DNA of 64,000 bases from Sphingobacterium spiritivorum ATCC 33861 (GCF_000143765.1 NZ_GL379774.1:186001-250000), one strand, 5' to 3'; positions 36,249 to 47,648 are shown, counted from the stretch's first letter. Translations and numbers: made by a program. Notes: generated by a model from the letters alone, not told the origin.

Positions 36249-39200
36249 TTAAAACGTCATGTTAATACCAGTAGTGAATATACGCGGCTGCGGATAACTA
36301 CCGTAGTCATATCCATAGATCAAACCGGTATTAGCTCCTCCGTGGCTTGAACTTACCTCCGGATCATAACCTCTGTATTTAGTGAATACATATGCATTTT
36401 GTACCGTGAAATACCATCTAAGTTTTTTCATTTTGATCTTCTCAGCAACTGTCGCCGGCAATGTATAACCCAACGTGATATTCCGAAGTCTGAAGAAGGA
36501 ACCATCCTCTACAAATCTGGAAGATACTGCTCCGTTACTCAGATCACCCGGAGCTGGTCTCGGAACATCCGTAATATCACCCGGAGCACGCCATCTGTCC
36601 ACAAAGTCAACAAACTGATTTGAACTCGGATTAAAGCCTTCCAATCCGGAAGCCAGATTATAATTGAAGATATCATTTCCGTAAGTAAACTGCCCCTGAA
36701 TACTTAAATCAAAGTTTTTGTAGGCGAAATTATTGGTAATACCTCCGAAAAATGAAGGATTAGGATCGCCAATCATCCTTTGATCTTTATAATCCGTAGG
36801 AGAGACAGCAGAACCATCTTGTCCCAGATAATCGATCATACCTGTCTGTGGATTTACACCATTAGCCTGCCATCCATAAAATACACCAAGAGGTTGTCCT
36901 ACAATGGCACGATTCAGATCACCCACACCGCCTCTCATTTCATTCAGTCCCTCAGGTAGTGCCAATACTTTATTTCTGTTAAAGGTCATATTCAGGGATG
37001 TCGTCCACTTAAACTCGCCAACCAGATTTTTGGTTGTCAACTCAAACTCAAAACCTTTATTTTCTATATCTCCGGAGTTTGTAAATATATTGATGTAACC
37101 GGAACTGGTCAGAATTGGTAATCCGATTAACAGATCAGAAGTTTTCTTATAATAATAATCAGCTAACAGCGATATACGGTTATTTAAGAAGCCCGCATCA
37201 ATACCCACATTCCATTGACGGGTAGTTTCCCATTTCAGATCACGGTCTCCAAGTACATTGGGTATAAATCCAGCCATACCCAGGTAATTGCTGTTTCCGG
37301 AATACAGAGAACGACTGGCATAGTTACCAATATTTTGGTTTCCCGTAATTCCCCAACTCGCCCGAAGTTTCAGGTCATTCAATATTTTGGAATCTTTCAA
37401 AAACTCTTCTTCCGAAAGTCTCCACGCTCCCGCAAAGGAAGGAAATATTGCCCAACGATTGTCAGCTCCGAAACGGGATGATCCATCCGAACGAACATTT
37501 GCATTCAGGATATATTTGTCCTTATAGATATAAGTTGCACGGGCAAACCCGGATGCGATAGCCCATTCTTCAGGATAAGAATTTGCACCTGTAACAACAC
37601 CTCCTGCCGTAATATAAGGAATATCATTATTCGGAAAATTGGAACGTTGTCCGTGCACAAACTCAAGTCTGGACTCCTGAACCGAGAAGCCTGCCAATGC
37701 ATTGAGGGCATGATCACCAAACACTTTATCATAAGTCAGCGTCGTCTCATTGATCCAAAGCTGATCCCGGGTATTGCGACGGGCACCTATACCACCCTGA
37801 CTGGCATACGAACGAAGTCCCACAGGCGGCATAAAAAATGTCTCATCAATAAAACTAATATCTGTCCCAAAACTGGTTTTCAGTAATAACTCAGGAATGA
37901 TGTTATATTCTGCACCAACGTTTGCCAATACACGAAAAGTTTCAGCTTCATTGGTAGGAAGTGTGAGCATGGCTACAGGATTTTCACGCGTTAACCGAAC
38001 CTGGTCATATGCAAAATTACCGGAAGCGTCATATACCGTTAAGTTCGGAGGAGAAAAGATTCCGCTTTTGGTCGCTCCTTCTTTCGAGTTTTCTTCCTGA
38101 ACACGTTTGTTAACTGCTCTTGTCAGATTGATTGCCGTAGAAAATCTAAGTTTGTCATTGTGCTGATGATTGAGATTTATACGACCGCTTAAACGATTGA
38201 AGTCTGATCCCAACAATACACCACCCTGTTTCATATACCCTACGGAAGTATAATATTGTGTCTTCTCGCTTCCTCCTCTTGCAGAAAGTTCGTAGCTACG
38301 GGTACCTGCATTTCTGAAAATAGCATCCTGCCAGTCCGTGTTAACATTGGAATTGGAAAATATCTGATCCGGAATAGTTGCATTCGGATCCTTTTCCTGC
38401 AGGATTTTGTAATAGTCCTTCATATAATCCTGATACTGTTCCGTATTCATAAGATCATAGTATCTTTCACGTGGCACCTGTGAAAATCCTTCATACATAT
38501 TGAAGTTAAATTCACTTTGTCCGGCTACACCCTTTTTGGTCGTAATCAGTACAACCCCATTAGCAGCCCGTGAACCGTAGATAGAGGAAGATGCTGCATC
38601 CTTTAATATTTCAATAGACTGAACATCGGAAGGATTGATAGATGAAAGCACATTTATACCCTGAGTACCTCCCCCAAAATCAAAGGTAGAACCACCAGTA
38701 AAATTTGTTGTGCTGTTAACCGGAATCCCGTCGACTACATACAACGGATCCGAACTGGCATTAATGGATGTCGTACCCCTTACGCGGATACTGATACCGC
38801 CTCCGGGTGAACCAGACTTCTGCGTGACCTGAACACCTCCGGCCTTACCTTGTATAGCCTGTGTAATACTCGGAAGTACCTCGTCTTTGATTTCATTGGC
38901 CCCGATACTCGATACGGCACTTGGTAAGGTAGCACGATTCATCGTCCCATATCCTACTGCTACCACCTGGACAGAGTCAAGCACATTCGTTTCACTGCTC
39001 AGTACAACCCGTATGTCCTTTCTGTTGCCAACTGTTTGCGTAAGGGATCTGTAACCAATCGATGAGAACTTTATTTTATTCTTCGGGCCGGCAGCTATCT
39101 GGAATTTACCACTTTCGTCTGTATTCGTAGCCTGATTAGTTCCTACTATGGTAACCGTCACTCCCGGCAAGGGTCCTTTAGGGCCGTTGACAATTCCGGA

Positions 39201-39734
39201 TACCGAAGCTTGTGTACCAGATACAATCTTGCTACTGCTATCCTGTTTAACAACACTGCTGTCTGTTATATTTGGTTTTACTGTCCCGGTAGAATCAGGA
39301 GCGACCGTGACTTTAGCAGAGTCTGGCTGCTGTGGTACTGAATCTGTTGTTGTTTCTGTTTCGGCCTCAGCCTTACCGCTGGATAAGGTGACCTCTACGA
39401 GCTTCTGATTATTTACATGGACTTCCTTATTCTTAAACCCCGACTTTATAGCAACCAGAATCCCGTTAGGATCTGCTGCAATTTTAAATTCGCCGTTTTG
39501 ATCTGTTAATCCGCTGTTTGATGTCCCCTTTTCAGTAACGACCACTCCTGCAATGGCCATTCCGGCAGAGTCAGTGACCTTACCGCGGATCTCTATAGAG
39601 TCAGCTGCAACATACGAATGCGAAATAGAATAAGAGCTGTGATACTTGTTTTCAATAAGGTCTGCGCGTCCTGTTTGACAAAAAAAAAGAAGACCACATG
39701 TCAAAAAGAACGCGTGATATAGGTAGTGAATCAT
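36249..39734 (-). CDS. SusC/RagA-family TonB-dependent transporter with two N-terminal CarboxypepD_reg-like domains
   Basis: A 1161-residue outer-membrane receptor. After a signal peptide come a first carboxypeptidase-regulatory-like domain (about 48-115, RGKVTDSAGMAIAGVVVTEK), a Thr/Ser/Val/Asp-rich linker of about 55 residues, and a second such domain (about 175-250, VSGIVNGPKGPLPGVTVTIV). The plug follows with the SusC signature IRVRGTTSINASSDPLYVVD, and a barrel ending FTTGINMTF. Most SusC proteins have only one such domain, so the duplication and linker are unusual. No STN domain is seen. Its long leader (39735 onward) is rich in inverted repeats. Confidence 0.93.
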   Translation of the reverse strand: MIHYLYHAFFLTCGLLFFCQTGRADLIENKYHSSYSISHSYVAADSIEIRGKVTDSAGMAIAGVVVTEKGTSNSGLTDQNGEFKIAADPNGILVAIKSGFKNKEVHVNNQKLVEVTLSSGKAEAETETTTDSVPQQPDSAKVTVAPDSTGTVKPNITDSSVVKQDSSSKIVSGTQASVSGIVNGPKGPLPGVTVTIVGTNQATNTDESGKFQIAAGPKNKIKFSSIGYRSLTQTVGNRKDIRVVLSSETNVLDSVQVVAVGYGTMNRATLPSAVSSIGANEIKDEVLPSITQAIQGKAGGVQVTQKSGSPGGGISIRVRGTTSINASSDPLYVVDGIPVNSTTNFTGGSTFDFGGGTQGINVLSSINPSDVQSIEILKDAASSSIYGSRAANGVVLITTKKGVAGQSEFNFNMYEGFSQVPRERYYDLMNTEQYQDYMKDYYKILQEKDPNATIPDQIFSNSNVNTDWQDAIFRNAGTRSYELSARGGSEKTQYYTSVGYMKQGGVLLGSDFNRLSGRINLNHQHNDKLRFSTAINLTRAVNKRVQEENSKEGATKSGIFSPPNLTVYDASGNFAYDQVRLTRENPVAMLTLPTNEAETFRVLANVGAEYNIIPELLLKTSFGTDISFIDETFFMPPVGLRSYASQGGIGARRNTRDQLWINETTLTYDKVFGDHALNALAGFSVQESRLEFVHGQRSNFPNNDIPYITAGGVVTGANSYPEEWAIASGFARATYIYKDKYILNANVRSDGSSRFGADNRWAIFPSFAGAWRLSEEEFLKDSKILNDLKLRASWGITGNQNIGNYASRSLYSGNSNYLGMAGFIPNVLGDRDLKWETTRQWNVGIDAGFLNNRISLLADYYYKKTSDLLIGLPILTSSGYINIFTNSGDIENKGFEFELTTKNLVGEFKWTTSLNMTFNRNKVLALPEGLNEMRGGVGDLNRAIVGQPLGVFYGWQANGVNPQTGMIDYLGQDGSAVSPTDYKDQRMIGDPNPSFFGGITNNFAYKNFDLSIQGQFTYGNDIFNYNLASGLEGFNPSSNQFVDFVDRWRAPGDITDVPRPAPGDLSNGAVSSRFVEDGSFFRLRNITLGYTLPATVAEKIKMKKLRWYFTVQNAYVFTKYRGYDPEVSSSHGGANTGLIYGYDYGSYPQPRIFTTGINMTF

Positions 39735-39833
39735 TACGTTAAATATTTTTATAAGAATCTGAAATGAAATAATACGTTAAAAGCAAAATGGGAATACCTG
39801 AGATAAGGTTGGCGTCACAGGAAAATGTAACTG

Positions 39834-39939
39834 GGAGGTTTAGAACTTGTTACGATACCTAATTTTAATAGGTGTCTACCTGTGGGGGCAGGAGTTGCAA
39901 AATCAGAGGATAAAATCTTTGGAGAGTGGGAATACCTCC
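39834..39939 (-). other. Possible structured RNA leader of susC-2
   Basis: On the minus strand GGAGGT (39939-39934) can pair with ACCTCC (39839-39834), enclosing two hairpins: CCTG/CAGG around a C-rich loop (39879-39892) and ACCTA/TAGGT (39857-39873). The layout is that of a three-stem junction. Another CCTG/CAGG pair lies at 39797-39821. It matches no riboswitch class I know, and the stems are short. Confidence 0.3.
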
Positions 39940-40305
39940 TGTTTGGATTGTTTTTCTTAGAAATCATAAATAGCATAGTATAAATACAAAAAGTGTAAAT
40001 CAGCATCAGGTTTCAAGGCTCCGTCCGGAACCAAACCAACCCATATATAACAGATTTATTGAACGTTTTAGTATAAATTGTAACAAAATAATAGACAAAG
40101 GGAGATAAAACATGATTTTTGATAGCTTAAACATAATTTTTATCCCGGCAGATGCACGTATAGATTTCTGGTATCTTCCATGTGTTAGCTATTTGCAAGG
40201 TGGAGAATTCATAACATGAAAACAGCTTTTGCATAACCTATTCAGTCATAATCATATTCAAATCTACCAAGTGCGAAAAAAAAGTAAATTTTATTAGCGT
40301 AACGT

Positions 40306-40336
40306 TTTGCTTTTAAGCAGATATAGTTTATTTTTG
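40306..40336 (+). promoter_or_regulatory. Bacteroidota-type promoter of atpD
   Basis: A -33 box TTTG (40306-40309) is followed after 19 bases by TATTTTTG (40329-40336), an exact match to the Bacteroidota -7 consensus TAnnTTTG. Transcription would start near 40342, leaving a leader of about 55-60 bases before atpD. Confidence 0.8.
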
Positions 40337-40381
40337 CAGTCCAAAATAGGACTCATTTAGAGTTTTGTAATTGATTATTAA

Positions 40382-41902
<1,521 letters not shown>

Positions 41903-42021
41903 ATAAGTAGTTAGTATTTAGTAATTAGTAGTCAGACGACCGACAAAAAGTCAATTGCTGCTAATTACTATGTAAAAAAGTCTAAATACGTAATACTTAC
42001 TACTAAATACTATTAAAATAA
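41903..42021. repeat. AT-rich imperfect inverted repeat between atpD and atpC
   Basis: The left part is built of variants of TAGTATTTAGTAATTAGTAG and the right part carries the complement (CTGCTAATTACT, then CTAAATACGTAATACTTACTA). Together they can fold into a long imperfect hairpin of about 110 nt that fills the gap. It looks like an intergenic hairpin element that may tune the ratio of beta to epsilon message. Confidence 0.55.
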
Positions 42022-42270
42022 ATGAAACTCACAATTATTACTCCAGACAAGTTGGCTTATGAAGGCGACGTTACAGCAGTAACTGTCCCTGGCTCTGCCG
42101 GCTCATTTCAAATATTAAAAAACCACGCACCTATCGTCTCTACATTAGAGGATGGTCCGGTTATTATTAAGGCTGGAAACAATGAAGAGGTCCTTAACAT
42201 TAAAAGTGGAGTAATTGAAGTAAAAAATAATGTCATTATTGTCCTGGCAGAGGGCATTATACAAGAATAG
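42022..42270 (+). CDS. atpC: F-type ATP synthase subunit epsilon, short form
   Basis: An 82-residue protein that starts MKLTIITPDKLAYEGDVTAV and contains VPGSAGSFQILKNHAPIVST, the conserved epsilon beta-sandwich. The C-terminal two-helix domain, which inhibits ATP hydrolysis in E. coli (about 139 residues in total), is absent. The same short form is usual in Bacteroidota, so it is not a truncation artefact; a stop and a terminator follow directly. It couples F1 to the rotor. Confidence 0.94.
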   Translation: MKLTIITPDKLAYEGDVTAVTVPGSAGSFQILKNHAPIVSTLEDGPVIIKAGNNEEVLNIKSGVIEVKNNVIIVLAEGIIQE

Positions 42271-42294
42271 TAATTAAGATTTTTTAATCACTTC

Positions 42295-42336
42295 ATAAGC
42301 CCTTAAAACAAGTCGTTTTAAGGGCTTATTTTTTTG
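42295..42336 (+). terminator. Intrinsic terminator after atpC
   Basis: Arms ATAAGCCCTTAAAAC (42295-42309) and GTTTTAAGGGCTTAT (42315-42329) form a 15-bp stem with a 5-nt loop, followed by a run of T, 25 bp past the atpC stop. Confidence 0.92.
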
Positions 42337-42618
42337 AACTTTATTCAGCAAAATGACGATTTCAGGAAGAAAATCGACCGAAATCAAAATTTCACTAAAA
42401 AATCAAAAGTATACCGATTTTAATTCTGGTCTACCTTAAATATTAAATAATATCGAATAATTAAATTTAAATAAAATTATATTTTGTAAAAACAGAAATA
42501 ACAAAATAAAAAACTATTTCAAAATAATGAGTTACCCTATTGGTTAGTATTTTTATTCGTCCTATCTTACAATTATCAAATTGAGGGGATCTTCTGTACC
42601 TTCCTTTGACAGGTAAAA
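42337..42618. other. AT-rich promoter and leader region of the branched-chain operon
   Basis: About 280 bases between the atpC terminator and a possible leader peptide. It must hold the ilv promoter, but no exact TTTG/TAnnTTTG pair was found; ATATTTTG near 42480 is a near miss. An inverted repeat TACCT/AGGTA flanks TCCTTTGAC near 42597-42615, just before the leader peptide. Confidence 0.4.
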
Positions 42619-42669
42619 ATGAGGAATAAATCCATAGGTATTTTAATTCAACACAACAGCAAATCATAA
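42619..42669 (+). CDS. Possible Ile/Leu-rich leader peptide before ilvE
   Basis: A 16-codon frame, MRNKSIGILIQHNSKS, with its stop only 3 bases before the ilvE start. The five-residue core IGILI has three Ile and one Leu codon, as expected of leader peptides that sense branched-chain amino acids, and an A-rich ribosome site (AGGTAAAA) precedes the ATG. There is no terminator hairpin between it and ilvE, so any control would be by translational coupling. The frame is short and could be chance. Confidence 0.35.
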   Translation: MRNKSIGILIQHNSKS

Positions 42670-42672
42670 GGT

Positions 42673-43563
42673 ATGCAATATTACAATAACAATACACTTA
42701 TCTACCTAGATGGGGACTTTGTAAAAGCGTCCCAGGCAGGTGTTGACTTTTATGGTCAGGCATTACATTATGGATATGGTGCATTCGAAGGTTTGCGCGC
42801 ATATAACACACACAACGGAACCCGCATCTTCAAAGCAGAGCAGCACTTTGAAAGATTACAGCAATCCTGTGAAGCCATCAATATTCCGTACAAATGGAAT
42901 AACCGTGAACTGGTAGAGAAAACCTACGAACTGCTGGCGCTGAATAATCTGCGCGAAGCTTATGTACGCCCATTGGTTCTTTCAGGATCCAATATGCACC
43001 TTACCTCAGCTACAGATTCTAAAATCCTTATTGCAGCATGGGAATGGGGACCTTATCTGGGACAAAACTTATTGAAAGTATGTGTTTCCAATATTCAGCG
43101 TCCCAACCCAAAGGCCTTCCCTGTCAATTCAAAGATCAGTGGTCAGTATATCAACTCGATCCTGGCCAGCAGCGAAGCCATTAAGAAAGGATTTGATGAA
43201 GCATTATTACTGGACCAGAATGGTTTCGTAGTACAGGCATCAAGTGAGAATCTGTTTATTGAAAAAGATTTCAAAATCTATACAGCACCTCAACAGGATG
43301 CTTTCCCGGGCATAACCCGTCAGACAGTCATTAATATCTGTAGAAATCTGAATTTCGAAATCATTGAAAAACCACTGACAGTAGAAGAAGTATATGCTGC
43401 AGACAGCGCCTTTCTCTGCGGTACTGCAGCAGAGATTATAGGCATCAGACAAGTGGATCACATAGAATATAAAGAAGATTGGGAGCATACAATCGGAGCT
43501 TCCATACAAAGAAGATATAAAAACCTGGTATTAGAGAACGAAAACTATGAAGTCATCATCTAA
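42673..43563 (+). CDS. ilvE: Branched-chain amino-acid aminotransferase
   Basis: A 296-residue class IV PLP aminotransferase that carries out the last step of isoleucine, leucine and valine synthesis and the first step of their breakdown. The fold-type IV landmarks are [17 protein letters not shown] (about 28-44), ARG-equivalent YVRPLVL (97-103), the PLP lysine in [11 protein letters not shown] (Lys154), ASSENLFI, and [10 protein letters not shown] near residue 250. It is first in the long plus-strand branched-chain operon; ilvD begins 14 bp after its stop. Confidence 0.95.
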   Translation: MQYYNNNTLIYLDGDFVKASQAGVDFYGQALHYGYGAFEGLRAYNTHNGTRIFKAEQHFERLQQSCEAINIPYKWNNRELVEKTYELLALNNLREAYVRPLVLSGSNMHLTSATDSKILIAAWEWGPYLGQNLLKVCVSNIQRPNPKAFPVNSKISGQYINSILASSEAIKKGFDEALLLDQNGFVVQASSENLFIEKDFKIYTAPQQDAFPGITRQTVINICRNLNFEIIEKPLTVEEVYAADSAFLCGTAAEIIGIRQVDHIEYKEDWEHTIGASIQRRYKNLVLENENYEVII

Positions 43564-43576
43564 CGGCGAGAATCAA

Positions 43577-45247
43577 ATGAATAAATACAGCCGTACGTTT
43601 ACACAAGACGAAACACAACCCGCAGCCAAAGCTATGCTTTACGGAATCGGCCTTACCGATGCAGATATGGATAAGGCTCAGGTCGGTATTGCAAGTATGG
43701 GATATGATGGGAATACATGTAATATGCACCTGAATGATCTGGCACAAGTGGTCAAAAAAGGTGTGTGGGACAGCGAATTGGTAGGCTTGACTTTTGGAAC
43801 AATAGGTGTCAGTGACGGTATGAGTAATGGTACAGAAGGTATGCGCTACTCGTTGGTAAGCCGTGATGTCATAGCCGACAGCATAGAAACAATCTGTGGC
43901 GGACAGTATTATGACGGATTGATTGCTATCCCGGGTTGCGACAAGAACATGCCGGGAGCTGTCATCGCTATGGGTCGCCTGAATCGTCCTTCTATAATGG
44001 TATACGGAGGTACAATAGCGCCTGGACATTATAAAGGAGAAGAACTGAATATTGTATCGGCTTTTGAAGCATTAGGACAAAAAATCTGTGGTAACCTGTC
44101 CGATGAAGACTACGAAGGTATAATCAAGCATACTTGTCCGGGAGCAGGAGCCTGCGGTGGCATGTACACGGCAAATACAATGGCATCTGCGATTGAGGCT
44201 TTAGGTATGAGCTTACCTTATTCATCTTCTAATCCGGCAGTATCTTCAGATAAAAAAGACGAATGTCTTCAGGCAGGTAAATATATCCGTACGCTGTTAG
44301 AAAAAGATATCAAGCCGTCAGATATCATGACGCGTAAAGCCTTTGAAAATGCACTTAGAGCAATTGTAATCTTAGGCGGCAGTACAAATGCGGTATTACA
44401 CTTTATCGCAATCGGAAAAGCTGTAGGAGTCGATATCACACAGGATGACTTTCAACGCATGAGTGATGAAACTCCCGTACTGGCCGATTTCAAGCCGTCA
44501 GGAAAATATCTGATGCAGGATCTGCATCAATACGGAGGAACGCCGGCAGTATTGAAATATTTACTGGATGAAGGATTGTTACACGGAGATTGTCTGACTG
44601 TTACTGGGAAAACATTAGCAGAGAATCTTGCAGACGTAAAATCCATCATGGACTATGATCAAAAGATCATTCAGCCATTGAGCAATCCGATCAAACCAAG
44701 CGGTCACCTTCAGATTCTATACGGTAATCTGGCAGAAAAAGGTTCTGTAGCCAAGATCTCAGGTAAAGAAGGTGAGAAATTCACCGGTCCTGCCCGCGTT
44801 TTTGACGGAGAGCAGAATCTGATCCGCGGAATTCAGGATGGTACTGTAAAAAAAGGTGACGTAGTCGTTATCATCAACGAAGGTCCTGTAGGAGCTCCCG
44901 GTATGCCGGAAATGTTAAAGCCTACATCCGCTATTATCGGAGCAGGACTCGGAAAATCAGTGGCACTGATTACAGACGGCCGCTTCTCCGGAGGTACACA
45001 CGGATTTGTAGTCGGACACATTACACCGGAAGCCTACAAGGGAGGTCTGATCGGATTGGTAGAAAATGATGATATCATCGAGATCGATGCGGTCAATAAT
45101 ACCATCAATCTGAAAGTAGACGATGCTACGATAGCCAAGCGTAGAGAAAAATGGGTACAGCCGTCATTGAAAGTATCTAAAGGTGTTCTGTACAAATACG
45201 CAAAAACAGTTTCGGATGCGTCCGAAGGCTGTGTTACAGATCAGTAA
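43577..45247 (+). CDS. ilvD: Dihydroxy-acid dehydratase
   Basis: About 556 residues from the ATG at 43577 ([20 protein letters not shown]), which fits the family start; an ATG at 43547 lies inside ilvE and adds an unrelated tail. It dehydrates 2,3-dihydroxy acids to 2-keto acids for all three branched-chain amino acids. The iron-sulfur cysteines are in [24 protein letters not shown] and [19 protein letters not shown]. Other conserved stretches are [16 protein letters not shown] and [20 protein letters not shown]. It should carry a [2Fe-2S] or [4Fe-4S] cluster. Confidence 0.96.
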   Translation: MNKYSRTFTQDETQPAAKAMLYGIGLTDADMDKAQVGIASMGYDGNTCNMHLNDLAQVVKKGVWDSELVGLTFGTIGVSDGMSNGTEGMRYSLVSRDVIADSIETICGGQYYDGLIAIPGCDKNMPGAVIAMGRLNRPSIMVYGGTIAPGHYKGEELNIVSAFEALGQKICGNLSDEDYEGIIKHTCPGAGACGGMYTANTMASAIEALGMSLPYSSSNPAVSSDKKDECLQAGKYIRTLLEKDIKPSDIMTRKAFENALRAIVILGGSTNAVLHFIAIGKAVGVDITQDDFQRMSDETPVLADFKPSGKYLMQDLHQYGGTPAVLKYLLDEGLLHGDCLTVTGKTLAENLADVKSIMDYDQKIIQPLSNPIKPSGHLQILYGNLAEKGSVAKISGKEGEKFTGPARVFDGEQNLIRGIQDGTVKKGDVVVIINEGPVGAPGMPEMLKPTSAIIGAGLGKSVALITDGRFSGGTHGFVVGHITPEAYKGGLIGLVENDDIIEIDAVNNTINLKVDDATIAKRREKWVQPSLKVSKGVLYKYAKTVSDASEGCVTDQ

Positions 45248-45305
45248 TGCAACAGGAAGATCGAATAATCAACAACTAAAAACTTTTAAACTAATCGAAT
45301 AAGTA

Positions 45306-47054
45306 ATGAGTACACTTGAAAAAACAGAGAATAAAGCTCCTGCTGCAACACCAAAAGAATCGGTACAGATATCAGGTTCTCAGGCGGTGCTGGAAGCTTT
45401 ATTATGTGAAGGTGTTGACACCGTATTCGGATATCCGGGAGGGGCAATTATGCCAATTTATGATGCACTATACGATTATAATAATCGTTTGAAGCACATT
45501 TTGGTACGCCACGAACAAGGAGGTATTCACGCCGCTCAAGGTTTTGCACGTACTTCAGGTCGTACAGGTGTGGTATTTGCTACAAGCGGGCCGGGTGCAA
45601 CCAATTTAGTAACAGGTTTGGCTGACGCCATGATTGACAGTAATCCTGTCGTCTGTATTACAGGTCAGGTATTCGCGTCACTACTGGGAACGGACGCATT
45701 TCAGGAAACAGATGTCATTAACATTACTGCTCCCGTCACTAAGTGGAACTATCAGGTGACAGATGCGACTGAGATCCCTCACGCATTGGCTAAAGCTTTT
45801 TATATTGCCAGTACTGGCCGTCCGGGTCCCGTATTGATTGATATTACCAAAAATGCTCAGTTACAATTATTCGATTATGAAGGATATGAAAAATGTAATC
45901 ATGTCCGCAGCTACCGTCCTGCACCGGAAGTCAGAAACGAATACATCGAAAAAGCGGCTGACTTAATAAACAGCGCAGAGAAACCCTTTGTATTATTCGG
46001 ACAGGGAGTGATTCTGGGAAAAGCAGAACAGGAATTTAAAGCATTCATCGAAAAAGCAGGTATTCCTTCCGCAGCTACTGTGATGGGATTAAGTGCGCTG
46101 GAAACAGACCACCCACTGCACGTAGGAATGCTGGGGATGCATGGTAATTATGCGCCCAACGTGATGACAAATGAGTGTGATGTCCTGATTGCTATAGGCA
46201 TGCGCTTTGATGACCGCGTAACCGGACGTCTGGATAAATACGCAAAACAGGCGAAAGTCGTTCATCTGGATATTGATCCTGCCGAAATCGACAAAAACGT
46301 ACAAACCACTGTGCCGGTATGGGGAGACTGTAAAGTCAGCCTGCCTTTATTAACTGCAAAGATTCAGGAAACAAAACGTCATGCAGAATGGTTGCAAAAA
46401 TTCAGACAACTGGAGCAGGAAGAAATAAAAGAAGTCATTCAAAATGAATTACATCCGACAACAGATGTAATGACAATGGGTGAAGTAATAAATATTCTTA
46501 ACGAATTGACCGGTGGTGATGCCATCATTACAACAGATGTTGGCCAGCACCAGATGGTAGCCTGCCGATATGCCAAATTCAACAATTCAAAGTCGAGTGT
46601 GACATCCGGCGGATTAGGAACCATGGGATTCGGACTGCCTGCAGCCATAGGCGCATGGTATGGCGCACCTGAAAAGACTGTAGTAGCCATTATAGGAGAC
46701 GGAGGTTTCCAGATGACTTTACAGGAATTGGGTACCATCATGCAATTCGGAGCTAAAGTGAAGATCCTGATCTTAAACAATGAGTTCCTGGGAATGGTAA
46801 GACAATGGCAACAGCTGTTCCACGACAAACGCTACTCTTTTGTTAATATTACAAGCCCTGATTTTGTGGCAGTAGCAAAAGGATATTATATTGATGGACA
46901 AAAGATTTCCGAACGGAAAGATCTGCGTCAGGCGCTTGAAACAATGCTTAATCATGATGGAGCATACCTATTAGAAGTAATGGTGGGAAAAGAAAACAAC
47001 GTATTCCCAATGGTTGCACAAGGAACATCTGTTTCCGAAATTCGATTGAAATAA
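45306..47054 (+). CDS. ilvB: Acetolactate synthase large (catalytic) subunit
   Basis: A 582-residue thiamine-diphosphate enzyme that forms acetolactate or acetohydroxybutyrate. Landmarks: VFGYPGGAIMPIYDAL (TPP-binding start), the catalytic Glu in HEQGGIHAAQGFAR, TSGPGATNLVTGLADAM, the FAD domain, and the TPP motif from IGDGGFQMTLQELGTIMQ to ILNNEFLGMVRQWQQLF. The stop is 1 bp before the small-subunit start. An N-terminal stretch of about 20 Ala/Thr/Lys-rich residues precedes the family start. Confidence 0.97.
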   Translation: MSTLEKTENKAPAATPKESVQISGSQAVLEALLCEGVDTVFGYPGGAIMPIYDALYDYNNRLKHILVRHEQGGIHAAQGFARTSGRTGVVFATSGPGATNLVTGLADAMIDSNPVVCITGQVFASLLGTDAFQETDVINITAPVTKWNYQVTDATEIPHALAKAFYIASTGRPGPVLIDITKNAQLQLFDYEGYEKCNHVRSYRPAPEVRNEYIEKAADLINSAEKPFVLFGQGVILGKAEQEFKAFIEKAGIPSAATVMGLSALETDHPLHVGMLGMHGNYAPNVMTNECDVLIAIGMRFDDRVTGRLDKYAKQAKVVHLDIDPAEIDKNVQTTVPVWGDCKVSLPLLTAKIQETKRHAEWLQKFRQLEQEEIKEVIQNELHPTTDVMTMGEVINILNELTGGDAIITTDVGQHQMVACRYAKFNNSKSSVTSGGLGTMGFGLPAAIGAWYGAPEKTVVAIIGDGGFQMTLQELGTIMQFGAKVKILILNNEFLGMVRQWQQLFHDKRYSFVNITSPDFVAVAKGYYIDGQKISERKDLRQALETMLNHDGAYLLEVMVGKENNVFPMVAQGTSVSEIRLK

Positions 47055-47055
47055 A

Positions 47056-47646
47056 ATGGAAAAACAAGAATTTACCATCACCTTATATACAGAAAATTCT
47101 ATCGGACTTATCGGTAGAATTTCGACCATATTTTCGAGAAGAAAAATCAATATCGAAAGTCTTAATACTTCTCCTTCAGAAGTAGAAGGTATCCACCGGT
47201 TTACAATCGTCATTACTGAGACAGAAGAAGTATTACGCAAATTATGCCGTCAGCTGGAAAAACAGGTAGATGTCTTAAAGGCATACTATAATACTAATGA
47301 TGAAGTGATCTGGCAGGAACAGGCGCTGTATAAAGTGCCGACAGATATCGTTGCGGAAAAAGCACCTGTAGAAAGACTGCTCAGACAGTACGGCGCTTCC
47401 GCAGTAGTAATCCGCAATGATTACACAGTATTCGAGACAGCAGGTCATCGTGAGGAAATCGACAAATTAACGGAAGAACTTACCAAATACGGTTTGATCG
47501 AGTTTGTGCGCGGAGCCCGCATTGCGATTATTAAAGATAGCGCTGGATTCCACTCCAAATTATTACAATTCGAAAAGAAACAACCTTCTGAAGAAATCGT
47601 GGAGAACGAATATCTGGATCAGCGAGACAACGTATTTACTATGTAA
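47056..47646 (+). CDS. ilvN: Acetolactate synthase small (regulatory) subunit
   Basis: A 196-residue regulatory subunit. The N-terminal ACT domain begins FTITLYTENSIGLIGRISTI and continues RRKINIESLNTSPSEVEGIH, and a C-terminal ALS_ss-type domain follows (RQYGASAVVIRNDYTVFETA). It activates the large subunit and gives valine feedback control. Length is a little longer than E. coli IlvN (about 96) or IlvH (about 163), as is usual in Bacteroidota. It begins 1 bp after ilvB and is followed 2 bp later by the DinB gene. Confidence 0.94.
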   Translation: MEKQEFTITLYTENSIGLIGRISTIFSRRKINIESLNTSPSEVEGIHRFTIVITETEEVLRKLCRQLEKQVDVLKAYYNTNDEVIWQEQALYKVPTDIVAEKAPVERLLRQYGASAVVIRNDYTVFETAGHREEIDKLTEELTKYGLIEFVRGARIAIIKDSAGFHSKLLQFEKKQPSEEIVENEYLDQRDNVFTM

Positions 47647-47648
47647 TC

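Noticed and set aside
39789..39937. A mobile element bounded by the direct repeat TGGGAATACCT
   Set aside because: The repeats are 138 bp apart with no transposase or terminal inverted repeats, so leader structure is the better reading.
39815..40006. A 63-codon minus-strand frame in the susC-2 leader
   Set aside because: No family resemblance, and it overlaps inverted repeats that look like leader structure.
43556..44029. A 157-codon minus-strand frame opposite ilvD
   Set aside because: It covers the iron-sulfur motifs of ilvD on the opposite strand and has no recognisable domain.
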